A stretch of 64,000 nucleotides of DNA, taken from G963664835 sp963664835. Its GTDB lineage: Bacteria; Chloroflexota; UBA6077; FW602-bin22; JBCLEL01. A program made the position numbers and the translations under genes. Shown here in pieces: positions 1-8,634 of this stretch. Positions within the stretch are counted from its first letter, which is position 1, and each line of letters opens with the position of its first letter. Below the pieces are notes generated by a model, which saw only the letters and a program-made list of their open reading frames with translations, was not told where the DNA came from and did not search any database. The DNA lies in the NCBI GenBank assembly GCA_963664835.2, contig CAXXUG010000004.1:1-64000 (forward strand). The letters run 5' to 3'.

Positions 1-460
1 TCGGCCTCGAAGGGCAAATCAGTCTCTAACATACCATGAGAATCTAGGATGTTAGACTCCACGTCTTCACCGTTGTAACTTAGTAGCCGATTTACCAAGT
101 CACTTACCATTGGGCGATACGATTCGATGGCATCGTCATCCATGAAGTTATTGTAGAAATTGGCATGGAACTGCTCAGCAATAGCGTATTCTGCTCTTAG
201 CGAGGAATCGCTTTTTTCATCCGCCAACCGACGAATGACCTCTCGCCTGTGATTGCTCTTGCTGCATGTCCACCTTCGTGGCTTTGCTACGGCTATGATG
301 GCTTGACAAGCGGCGCCCCAAAGTTTCTCTGACCCCTGCAGCACATCGTTATTCGCAAACTCTTCATCTGCTGCCTTAGAAATATCCGAGCCTGTGCAGC
401 ATTATCCATCGAATCACATACCTTCTCGACTACCAAATTAATCACTTTGGCATTAGACAT
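1..460 (-). CDS. PaREP1/HEPN-like protein, 3' partial, frameshifted
   Basis: A minus-strand coding stretch runs off the window edge. From an ATG at 460 one frame reads an alpha-helical start (MSNAKVINLVVEKVCD). Near 380-382, at a TTT run, the reading must move by one base to continue as ADEEFANNDVLQGSEKLWGA, and it stays open to base 1. The string LQGSEKLWGAACQAI followed later by EQFHANFYNNF matches the small helical PaREP1 family, related to HEPN domains, in which a conserved SEKxWGA helix precedes an H-x-NFY helix. The family's function is poorly known; HEPN relatives are often RNases or toxin partners, but no RNase motif (Rx4-6H) is obvious here. One inserted T would restore a single frame, so a base-calling error is as likely as decay. 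The family call is by eye. Confidence 0.5.
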
Positions 461-618
461 GTGTCGTAATACCCATTGGCCCCTGACCATCTTAATGGTA
501 CATCCGTCGCTCGATACCGTCTATTTCTATGTCCCGCGCATCCTCAGTGAACGCAACCTGCGATACTTCGCTCGGTCAGGCAGGCAGTCGATCGGGACGT
601 GTTGTGCTGCTCCGTGTA

Positions 619-2802
619 TTAGGGATTACAGTCGCCCAAATCAACGATGTCGTAACTGACTGAGGCCGGGGCAGCGTCTCTTGCGCCGCTTGGCACGGCT
701 ACGTACCCAGCCACTCGATAATCGTACGATGGCTCAACTCGTTGTCCCGGACCGCGAGCGCGTCTGGAGGCGCCGAGCAGTCGGTAGAGGTCCTCGCACT
801 CGGGGACGCGGAAGACACCGCCGGCGTTGTGGATCAGGGTCGGCGCAGGCGCGGAGAGCGCAAGCGCGGAGCGAAAGTCGCCGGCCTTGCGGAGGCCGGG
901 GATTAAGAGGCGTTCGATGTAGGCTGTGTCGTCATCGATGGAGAAACCGTGCGGCATCGACGACCAGGCGGATTGAGATTGGGGCGACGGCGCGGGCGAG
1001 CAGGCACCACAGGCCGGCGTCGCCGATCCCGATGAGGTCGACGTCGTGTCCATCGTTGGAGGGCGACAGGTGGGCCAGCGAGGTGAGAATGTCCTGGACC
1101 CGGTGGGCGGCGTCGGTCCGATTGTAGGTAGTGAAGTGGCGAATACTCTGGCCCGTCCTCCTGGCTCCAAGGGGTGTGGTACTCGCCGGTGAGGAAGACA
1201 TCCACAGCGAGTACAGTGTAGTCGGCGTCCAGCAGATGTCGAAGCAAGGGACTTGGCCGGCGGTTGGCCGCATCGACGAGTGCGGCTTTCCCTTGCGGAT
1301 GAATCACCAGAGCTGTGCGGCCGCCCGGCGATTTAGTCGGAGTGATTCGCACCGCCGGCAGCTCATCGCCCACCTCAGGCCGGCTCAGCTTGATCCTCTC
1401 GATGGAGAGGTCCGGCCATTCAGTCGATCCCAGACTCTTTACCGCGACCTCCGACGGCCACTCGGTCGCAAGTGTGTGACGCATGGCAGAGCCGACAACA
1501 TCCCGGAAGCGGGCCCGGTCCGATTCGGCGCGCGGCCATAGGTGATCGAGGTCGTTGCCGGCGCGGCGAATCAGTTGTCCGCTCAGGCCCATCGGCGGTG
1601 AGTGGGTTGGGAAGCTCGTTGCCGCCGGCCCGCACGAGCAGGTCTTCGGCACGCTCCCACCTGGAGCGGCCTCTCGACCAGATCGGCGTCGTCGCGGACG
1701 GGAAGGAATCGTCCAAAGAACTTGTAGACGCATTCCCGGCTCTCGCGATTGTAGTTGTGGCCGGCATCGACTTGAGCCCATTCGAGTTGGTCCTCCGCGC
1801 CGAAAAGACGGTAGATCTCCCTGATCGACGGATACTCAACGGTGGGAGTGTTTACGGTCCAGTCACCGGTGGCGCTGACCATCAGCATCGGCCGGGGCGC
1901 GGTGAGCGCGGCGATCTCCAAATTGGAGGATTCTAGACGCAGGTTTGGAGGATTTTCGCAGACGCACCCTCCCTGGAAATGAGCCGAGATCATATTCACC
2001 GGCGCGGAGACTTTTACACGGTCGTCGACCGCCGTCAGCAGGAAGGTCTGGGTGCCTCCGCCGGATGCGCCGGTGCAGCCGATGCGCGCCGGATCGACCT
2101 CGGGCAGAGACTCGAGGAAGTCAAGCGAGCGTATGCTGTTCCAAAGTTGAAGTCCGCACAGGCTGGTACCCCATAGTTGATCGCTGAGATCGGACCTCGC
2201 AGTTTCGTCGGGCGAGCGAGCGTCCAAGAAGGGATACTCCCGCGACCTGTTCCGGAAGCGGATAATGCGGCACTTGCGTGCTGTCCAGGAAACCAACCTT
2301 GTCGTAGGAGAACGCGACGTACCCCTGCCGGGCGAAGCTGATGCAGCGAGCTGGAACCGAGCAAAGATCGTCATCCTGCAGCCGGCCACGGGGCCAGTGA
2401 CCGTGGGGGTTGAGAATGCCCGGATGCTGACTGCTGCGGTCCAAGGGCCTGTATAGATTTCCCGTAACGAAGAAGCCTGGGAAGCTCTCGAAATAGACCT
2501 TCTCGACGCTGTATTCGTCTTGCTCGATTCGTCCGAAGACGACCGGGTTGAGAGGAGTGCGTTCTGGCAATCGGCCAGAGTCCGTTGCTCACGAGCACGT
2601 GGCGCCGGAGCCAATCCGCCCGGGCCTGCCACTCATCCAGCGAGGGAAAGCTGGGCATATCGACGGGCGTGTCATGATGTCGGACCTCGTGCAGCCGGCG
2701 GTCGTCGGGAGGCATTCGCTCGGGAAGACCACGGAAACGCTTGGGATATCGGCGAGACATCTCGATCAGTCGTCGCGTGGTGTCTTGAGTGAGCTTCGTC
2801 AT
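619..2802 (-). pseudogene. Two-domain alpha/beta hydrolase (acetylxylan-esterase-like), multiply frameshifted
   Basis: One hydrolase is spread over all three minus-strand frames, about 725 codons. In order: a start at 2802 (MTKLTQDTTRRLIEMSRRYP) to about 2570, then PERTPLNPVVFG to about 2250, then DQLWGTSLCGLQLW to about 1665, AEDLLVRAGGNELP to about 1580, SAMRHTLATEWPSE to about 1115, SPSNDGHDVDLIGIGDAG to about 960, and YIERLLIPGLRKAG to the stop at 619. The third segment holds the nucleophile elbow GASGGG and a C-terminal GHNYNRES that would supply the histidine, as in acetylxylan-esterase/dienelactone-hydrolase-like enzymes. A second, weaker alpha/beta domain follows. It lies 42 bases downstream of the Rieske gene, probably in the same transcript. 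At least six shifts mean either a dead gene or poor base calls; the sequence alone cannot decide. Confidence 0.6.
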
Positions 2803-2844
2803 TCGCCTACCTCGGGCACCGTCGAGGAGACCGGTCAGGGGGTG

Positions 2845-3222
2845 TCAGTCGTCATACTCGACGACGATATGCCCGTCTTCAATCGTCACCGGATAGGTCT
2901 TGACCCGGAACTTGGGATCGACCAGGCAGCGGCCGGTCGCAATCTCGAACTCCCAGAGATGCCAGGGACAGCGGATTATCTCACCGTCCCGCTCGTAGCG
3001 AACGGAGCCGGCCTGGGCCGAGGGAGGAAGGTCCGCGACCGGTCTGCCGCTTACGCGGCCGGTGCAGAGCGGGCCGATCTTGTGGGGACAGATATTGCGC
3101 AGGGCGTGGAAAGTGCCGTTGACGTTGAACACGCCAATTCCAGCGCGTCCGCGAAACGGCACGACTATCTTGCGCTCGCCCTGGGGTATCTCTTCGACTC
3201 TGGCGACTGTGACTCGTTTCAC
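2845..3222 (-). CDS. Rieske [2Fe-2S] ferredoxin
   Basis: A 125-residue soluble protein with the two Rieske cluster motifs: C-P-H in NICPHKIG and C-P-W-H in IRCPWHLWEF, giving two Cys and two His ligands. The spacing between them (about 40 residues) is a little long because of an insertion rich in Pro/Gly/Arg. This is the form of small stand-alone ferredoxins that feed electrons to Rieske non-haem iron oxygenases, or act as the ferredoxin part of nitrite-reductase-small-subunit-like proteins. Translation starts at a GTG (MKRVTVARVEEIP). It sits 22 bases downstream of the amidohydrolase stop and 42 bases upstream of the hydrolase, so the three are probably cotranscribed. No oxygenase alpha subunit is visible in the window, so its redox partner is unknown. 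Confidence 0.88.
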   Translation of the reverse strand: MKRVTVARVEEIPQGERKIVVPFRGRAGIGVFNVNGTFHALRNICPHKIGPLCTGRVSGRPVADLPPSAQAGSVRYERDGEIIRCPWHLWEFEIATGRCLVDPKFRVKTYPVTIEDGHIVVEYDD

Positions 3223-3244
3223 GTGTGGGAACCTCTAGTTCGGT

Positions 3245-4375
3245 CTAAAGACCAAGTAGCTCACGCGCATTCTCGGAGAAGATGCGTTTGTGTAGGTGGT
3301 CGGGCAGCCTGGGGAAGGTCGTAGCCGGATCGTCCCAATCCCAATGTGGCCAATCCGAGCAGTAGATGAGAGTCTCTTCGGCGTGCATCGCTTCGAGCAT
3401 GTCCAATAGCTGCTCGGGGCGCTCCGGCTCCTCCAATGGCTGGGAACCGATGCGAATGTGCCGGCGGAAGTACTCGCTTGGCAGCAGCTTGACCCAGGGA
3501 GTCTGGTCCCTGAGGGACTTCCAATCGGCGTCCATATGCCACATGAACCCCGGCACCCAGAACTGATCGACTTCGATGAACGCGAACTTGAGATCGGGGA
3601 ACTTCTCGAACACCCCTTCGCAGATCAGGGAAGCGCAGTGAGCCATTGCCATCTGGGGACGGGCGAGCCGGGTCTCCAAGTAGTAGGTTGGATAGCCGGC
3701 GCCGGTGGGAGGGCCGGCCATGCCGGCGCCTTCCATGCCGGGATGGACAAAAACGGGAAGACGATGGCGATTGCAGGCTTCCCAGATCGGATGGAAGAAC
3801 CTGTTTCCATAGGGAGTGTGAGAGCCGGTGGGCAGAATCAACGCGACGACCTCTGGTCGCTCAGCGATCCGATCAATCTCCTGAATTGCCAGCTGAGGAT
3901 CCGCTGTTGAGACCGTCATAGCCATGATGAATCGACTATCGCGGGCAATCCACTTTTCGAGGGTCCAGTCGTTAATCGCTGTGGCAAAAGCGGCGGCGTA
4001 ATCGGCGTCGGGGATGGCTGAACCGACGTACATGCTTCCAGTCAACAGAGCGTAGTCAATGTTCCAGAGGTCCAGATGATTCTCTCGCAGGCTATCGTAG
4101 TCATAGCCCTGGTGCCGGCCGTTGTAGTCCCGCGGATCGGGGTTGTCGGCCAGGTCAGTGCGGGCAACGGGTTTCGGAGCATTGAAATAGCCGGAAGTTG
4201 GCACGAGGACACCCTGGTCGGTGACCACGTCTCGATAGTTGCCTGGTAGAAACGGTATGAACTCATCCGTACTGTCGAAGTTCTGATGAACATCGCAGTC
4301 GATGATCATCTGGTCTTGCTTCCGTTCAGATCCGTTGCGAGGGGCCGTGATGGGGCGAGCGCCAGCCATGGTCAT
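3245..4375 (-). CDS. Amidohydrolase-2 family metal-dependent hydrolase
   Basis: A TIM-barrel amidohydrolase of about 376 residues. The N-terminus has IIDCDVHQNF, the usual first metal strand (here D-x-H rather than H-x-H). FVHPGME and MAHCASLI supply mid-barrel histidines, and YCSDWPHWD supplies the late acidic residue. These match the decarboxylase/hydrolase branch (Amidohydro_2, ACMSD-like), which acts on aromatic acids or lactones; the substrate is not predictable here. The start at 4375 is chosen because AAAAGGAGG lies seven bases upstream; a longer form from 4426 has no such signal. It is first in a likely operon with a Rieske ferredoxin and an alpha/beta hydrolase, which points to a catabolic role. 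Confidence 0.85.
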   Translation of the reverse strand: MTMAGARPITAPRNGSERKQDQMIIDCDVHQNFDSTDEFIPFLPGNYRDVVTDQGVLVPTSGYFNAPKPVARTDLADNPDPRDYNGRHQGYDYDSLRENHLDLWNIDYALLTGSMYVGSAIPDADYAAAFATAINDWTLEKWIARDSRFIMAMTVSTADPQLAIQEIDRIAERPEVVALILPTGSHTPYGNRFFHPIWEACNRHRLPVFVHPGMEGAGMAGPPTGAGYPTYYLETRLARPQMAMAHCASLICEGVFEKFPDLKFAFIEVDQFWVPGFMWHMDADWKSLRDQTPWVKLLPSEYFRRHIRIGSQPLEEPERPEQLLDMLEAMHAEETLIYCSDWPHWDWDDPATTFPRLPDHLHKRIFSENARELLGL

Positions 4376-4382
4376 TTCGCGT

Positions 4383-4391
4383 CCTCCTTTT
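4383..4391 (-). promoter_or_regulatory. Strong ribosome-binding site of the amidohydrolase
   Basis: AAAAGGAGG on the minus strand, seven bases before the ATG at 4375. It decides the start, removing 17 residues from the longest open frame. Confidence 0.8.
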
Positions 4392-4454
4392 ACCTGTGAA
4401 GACCGTACGATTCTATCAATTGTCATAAAGCAAGCTCAGCGAGCGTGTCTTTTT

Positions 4455-5732
4455 TCAGTCGATCCTGCTTATTGATTTAGCCATACTTGCTCCTATACCG
4501 ATTGTCAAGACGACGCCCAGGACGTTTGCGGCAGCAACGGCCGCCTGAACCCCGAACATTTCGGCGGCTTGACCGATCAGAACGGTTCCGATGGGCATCA
4601 ATCCCCACACCAAGAGAAAGAACCCCATCATCCGGCCACGCAGTCGATCGGGCACGATCAGTTGAATCAACGCATTTACCAGTGTGATCTGCAGGATGCT
4701 TACGATTCCGAAAAGCGCCATGAGCGCTATGGACAAAGGGTAGGAGGTCGACAGCCCAAATGCGGCGACGCTTGCACCACCAACCAACGTACTGGCAAGG
4801 ACAAGGAAACCGCGATTGGAAAAGGTGTGACCGTGGACCGCCAGAAGAAACGCCGCGCCCAAGGCACCGACGCCTACCGATGCGTTGAGGACCCCCAATC
4901 CCTCCACGCCGACATCGAGTACATCCCGGGCAAACGCGGGTACGAAGGCGGCGAAGGGCATTGCCAACAACGAGGAGCAGGCGCCCAGCGCGAGTAGAGC
5001 CAACACCCGGCGATCGTCTCTTGCGTACCTAAACCCTTCGGTCAGGGTGTCGGCAAACGAGAGACCACCGGAGGCAGAGGGTCCGCCACGATATCTCAGC
5101 GCCCAAATCGCGGCGCCGGCGGCGAGGTAGCTGACACCTATAAAGAAAATCGAAACACCGACGCCCACGGTCGCGAGCAGGCCGGCTGCCACCGCCGGGC
5201 CAACGATTCGCGTCGCGTTGAATGAGGCGGATGAAATCGCTACGGCGCTCGTAAGTGACTCGCGCCCCACGATCTCGACAATAATTGCCTGTTGAGCGGG
5301 CAGCCTGAGGGTGAGAAACAACCCGGTCAGGAAAGACGCGATGTAAACAACCCAGACCTGACCCTGCCCAACGGCGACCAGCAGGGCCAAAGCGGCGTAG
5401 ACGAGGAACGTAAATATCTGGGTGAACAGTATCAGGATGCGCTTGTCCATTCGATCGGCCAGGACACCGGCCGGTAACGACAAGACAAGAATAGGAAGCA
5501 AGTTGAAGAAAAGCACCAAGCCAAGTTGGAAAGCTGAGTTCGTGGTCTCTAAAACGTACCATCCGAAGACGACCTGCTGCATCGTCCACCCGTTCATCGC
5601 GAGAAAGACGCCGCCGAGCAACAGCCGGTAGTCGCGCACCGCGAGGGCGGGCATGGTTCGAAACAGGCGATTACTGGAATGTCTGTACGTATCGCCGGCC
5701 CGGCTCGCGAGGCCGGTCGACATATCGGTCAT
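4455..5732 (-). CDS. MFS transporter (MFS_3 / EntS-like exporter)
   Basis: About 425 residues with 10-12 predicted membrane segments. The first helix pair reads LLLGGVFLAMNGWTMQQVVF, and the loop between helices 2 and 3 carries AGVLADRMDKR, the Major Facilitator motif A (G-x3-D-R-x2-R/K). The arrangement resembles the MFS_3/enterobactin-exporter group of proton-driven small-molecule exporters. An ATG at 5732 is preferred to a TTG at 5777, because the extra 15 residues are hydrophilic and not family-like; the ribosome site is weak in both cases. It is transcribed in the same direction as the amidohydrolase operon, 79 bases upstream of it, and could belong to the same unit. The substrate is unknown. 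Confidence 0.85.
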   Translation of the reverse strand: MTDMSTGLASRAGDTYRHSSNRLFRTMPALAVRDYRLLLGGVFLAMNGWTMQQVVFGWYVLETTNSAFQLGLVLFFNLLPILVLSLPAGVLADRMDKRILILFTQIFTFLVYAALALLVAVGQGQVWVVYIASFLTGLFLTLRLPAQQAIIVEIVGRESLTSAVAISSASFNATRIVGPAVAAGLLATVGVGVSIFFIGVSYLAAGAAIWALRYRGGPSASGGLSFADTLTEGFRYARDDRRVLALLALGACSSLLAMPFAAFVPAFARDVLDVGVEGLGVLNASVGVGALGAAFLLAVHGHTFSNRGFLVLASTLVGGASVAAFGLSTSYPLSIALMALFGIVSILQITLVNALIQLIVPDRLRGRMMGFFLLVWGLMPIGTVLIGQAAEMFGVQAAVAAANVLGVVLTIGIGASMAKSISRID

Positions 5733-5777
5733 TAGAGTGGTTCTCTTTGAATGTAGAGCACCGTCAGTTTCACGCAA

Positions 5778-6083
5778 TATGGAAGTCGGTTTAACCCCTC
5801 TGGTGCAGTTGGTCGGCTCGATGAATCAAGAGCTGGATTGACTGTTCCGCAACAGGCGACGCCGATGACAATATTACGGACCTGGGACAATCGCATCGCG
5901 GATTCAGGGGGCTTGCGGATAGACAAAGTGGTTCTTAGGGAACTGTCAGACCTGGGTTCGCCGGCAAGCACGGCGGCATCTATCCAATGGCAGTGTTGGC
6001 CATATGATCAGTTTGATCGGAGGGATACTAAACCAGTTGCCACCAAGACCACAAGTATTGAATTCCGCGGAGACTGTCTGGGC
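5778..6083. other. Intergenic stretch without a recognised gene
   Basis: About 300 bases between the MFS gene and the alcohol dehydrogenase. No convincing ORF, RNA gene, strong terminator or promoter was seen; it presumably holds the MFS promoter. Confidence 0.5.
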
Positions 6084-7241
6084 TCACAGGCAACGCATGT
6101 AGAGGTCAACTATCTCGTCTTCGGTCGGGACGCGCGGGTTGTTCGCCGGACTGCCGCTCGCGATTGCGTCGCGGGCCATTTGCGGGGCAAGCTCGCGCAG
6201 CCGGCCGGGATCGACACCACCCTGGCTGAGTCTGGGTACACCCAGTGCTTCGCTCAACCGGCCGACGAATGAGATTGCGTCCAGGTGGGAAGCATCCGGC
6301 CGGCCGGTCATTATTCTTCCAATTTCGCCATACCTTGCCTCGGCGGCACTGGCGCTAAAACGCGTCACTTCCGCCAGCAACATGGCGTTCGCAATGCCGT
6401 GGGTGACGTGAAAGTAGGCGCCGATCGGGCGGGACATGCCGTGGACAAGGGCGACAGACGAGTTGGAGAACGCTATGCCGGCATAGAGAGCGCCGCGCAT
6501 CATCGCGTCGTGGGCCGGCAGATTCTGGGCATCAGCCCACGCCGCTTCGAGATTCCCGGCGATCAATTCAAGCGCCTTCAACGCGAAAATGTCGGTGGTG
6601 GGAGTTGCCTTGCGGCTGACGTAGGACTCGATCGCGTGGGTCAGGGCGTCCAAGCCGGTCGCCGCGACGACTGAAGGCGGGCAACTCGTAGCGAGCAAGG
6701 GATCGGCCACGGCGACGTCGGGGGCTAGACATGGGTCGCCGATCAACATCTTCACGTTCGCGACCGGATCGGTCATCGCAATGTAGCTGGTCACCTCGCT
6801 GCCGGTTCCGGCGGTCGTGGCGACAGCGATGAGAGGCAGGCGTCCGAGGCTGAGCTGTCCGAATCCGATGTACTCGCGAAGATGGCCGGGATTCCGAGCC
6901 ATCGCCGCTACGGACTTGGCCGTGTCGATGCAGCTGCCCCCGCCGATGGCGACCACTACATCGGCGCCGGCCACCCGTAGCTTCTCCAAGCCGGCGTCAA
7001 CCTGAATCGTGGTGGGCTCGCCGGGGATATCGTCAAACACGGCGACGGTGAGACCCAACTCAGCCATCGTGGATATGATTTCCAGAGTCTGCGGCAATGC
7101 ACCGACAGCTACATCGGTAACCACCAGGACACGAGTGCCGAGCCGCTTCGCCTCGGCTGCCACCTGACGGTGGGTGCCCTCCCCGATGTAAATTGTGGAT
7201 GGCAGGCGCAAGAGGTGCGCACTGGGAGAGACAGCGTCCAT
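6084..7241 (-). CDS. Iron-containing alcohol dehydrogenase
   Basis: A 385-residue group III (iron-type) alcohol dehydrogenase. The NAD(P)-binding half shows GGGSCIDTAKS, the classic GGGS-x2-D-x-AK signature. The metal half shows TGLDALTHAIESYVS and VHGMSRPIGAYFHVTHG, where the D/H/H/H iron ligands lie. Such enzymes oxidise primary alcohols, diols, 4-hydroxybutyrate or maleylacetate; the residues do not fix the substrate. The ATG at 7241 has GGAGG seven bases upstream. It is divergent from the acetyltransferase at 7408, with a 166-base shared promoter region, and stands apart from the MFS gene, so it is probably a single-gene unit. Confidence 0.92.
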   Translation of the reverse strand: MDAVSPSAHLLRLPSTIYIGEGTHRQVAAEAKRLGTRVLVVTDVAVGALPQTLEIISTMAELGLTVAVFDDIPGEPTTIQVDAGLEKLRVAGADVVVAIGGGSCIDTAKSVAAMARNPGHLREYIGFGQLSLGRLPLIAVATTAGTGSEVTSYIAMTDPVANVKMLIGDPCLAPDVAVADPLLATSCPPSVVAATGLDALTHAIESYVSRKATPTTDIFALKALELIAGNLEAAWADAQNLPAHDAMMRGALYAGIAFSNSSVALVHGMSRPIGAYFHVTHGIANAMLLAEVTRFSASAAEARYGEIGRIMTGRPDASHLDAISFVGRLSEALGVPRLSQGGVDPGRLRELAPQMARDAIASGSPANNPRVPTEDEIVDLYMRCL

Positions 7242-7407
7242 CGCTCAGCCTCCATAATCTATTGCGTCCTCTGTCGAAACCACAAGAATAGTGCGTATCG
7301 AGTGTTTCCCAGAGCCTGGTAAGGGATCGATGCTCCCATTCTACAGCGGGCGGCTTCATGCGCCGGACAGCGAAACATGCAGTTAAGACAAACCGAGGAT
7401 ACACCGT

Positions 7408-8634
7408 ATGCCGGCGACCATTAGATCGGTGAGATCGCCCGCGGACATGGCAATGTGCTTGAAGCACGTCGCCGAAGTCCACGGCTCGAGCCTCGCGACC
7501 GAGGTGGGGAGTTGGTACAAGGGTCTGCCCGGTTTTTCGCCGGACCGAGTGTTCTTCATCGAGGAGGACGGCATCGCGGTCAGCCACGCCTGCGTGATCG
7601 ACAGACCGATCCTGATCGGCGGGACAGCGGTTACAGCCGGAGAGATCGCCCTGGTAGGTACGCTCGAGGAGAGACGGGAGGAGGGATTAGGCCGGGCGAT
7701 TATCGGGCACTTGCTTGGCTACATGGGCCGGCGACGCTATCCGATGGCATTTCTCTTCGGGATTCCAGCTTTCTATGAACGCTTCGGGTTCCGGCACGGC
7801 CTGCGCACGTTCATGTCGGGACAGGGCGCGACAATCAAAGTGGGGAGCATACTCGCGGCCGGGCCTCCTGCCGGCTACTCGGTCCGGGCGATGGAAGACA
7901 GGGACATTCCCGACCTATCGCTACTCTACCGGCGTGACACGGAGCAAGCCACCGGGGCTGCGGCGCGCGACCCAGAGTACTGGCAATGGATCATCGACCA
8001 CACAGCAGAGACTGGATTGGTGGCGGCCGGGAACCGCATGGTGGTAGAGCGAGATGGTAGGCCGGTCGGTTACGCTCTGATCGCGGACAGGCCGCTCGAC
8101 TCGGCAACTGGGGAACGTGGAACGTGGGTTTCGATCGCGGAGGGAGTCGCGACGAGCGACGAGTCGGCGGACGCGCTGTTGGTTGGCGCCGCTGAAAGGG
8201 CCGCATCGGCCGGCCAGAGTGAGATGTCGGTATACCTGGCGCCGGACACTCTGCTGGCAAGGCGGGTATCAGAGTTGGGGGCGGATGTGCCTCTGCCGCC
8301 CAGGTGCGACTACGTCAGAGTCATCGACATGGAGCGCCTCCTCCGACAGATCAGGGGAGTCCTGGAAGCCCGCTTGACGAGAAGCAGGTTCGGCGACGAA
8401 CAGGTCTCTTTACGGGTAGAAACTGAAGAGCAGCAGGCGACGGTGACGGTCGGCCGAGGCCGGCCGCGCATCCTGCACGTGACGATACCACAGGCCGATC
8501 TGGGGCCTCTGGTTACTGGCTTCAGGCCGGTGCCGGAGCAGCCGTCTCTTCTCTGTCCGGGCGAGTCTCTGCCGGTACTCGAGGCGCTCTTTCCGCGCCA
8601 GGAACCCCTGTTTTCGATGCTCGACCTGCTATGA
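7408..8634 (+). CDS. Eis-like GNAT acetyltransferase with SCP2-type C-terminus
   Basis: 408 residues laid out like Eis proteins: an N-terminal GNAT fold (residues about 1-140, with acetyl-CoA loop EERREEGLGRAII), a second GNAT-like domain (about 155-290) and a C-terminal sterol-carrier-like domain (about 300-408, starting near DMERLLRQIRGVL). Eis enzymes acetylate amines, including aminoglycosides and lysine side chains, but most environmental members are uncharacterised and resistance should not be assumed. The ATG is preceded by GAGG about nine bases upstream. It converges on rarA with a six-base overlap of stop regions. Confidence 0.85.
   Translation: MPATIRSVRSPADMAMCLKHVAEVHGSSLATEVGSWYKGLPGFSPDRVFFIEEDGIAVSHACVIDRPILIGGTAVTAGEIALVGTLEERREEGLGRAIIGHLLGYMGRRRYPMAFLFGIPAFYERFGFRHGLRTFMSGQGATIKVGSILAAGPPAGYSVRAMEDRDIPDLSLLYRRDTEQATGAAARDPEYWQWIIDHTAETGLVAAGNRMVVERDGRPVGYALIADRPLDSATGERGTWVSIAEGVATSDESADALLVGAAERAASAGQSEMSVYLAPDTLLARRVSELGADVPLPPRCDYVRVIDMERLLRQIRGVLEARLTRSRFGDEQVSLRVETEEQQATVTVGRGRPRILHVTIPQADLGPLVTGFRPVPEQPSLLCPGESLPVLEALFPRQEPLFSMLDLL

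Noticed and set aside
7408..8634. Aminoglycoside resistance determinant (Eis)
   Set aside because: The domain layout is Eis-like, but environmental members are diverse and nothing in the sequence fixes aminoglycosides as substrates.
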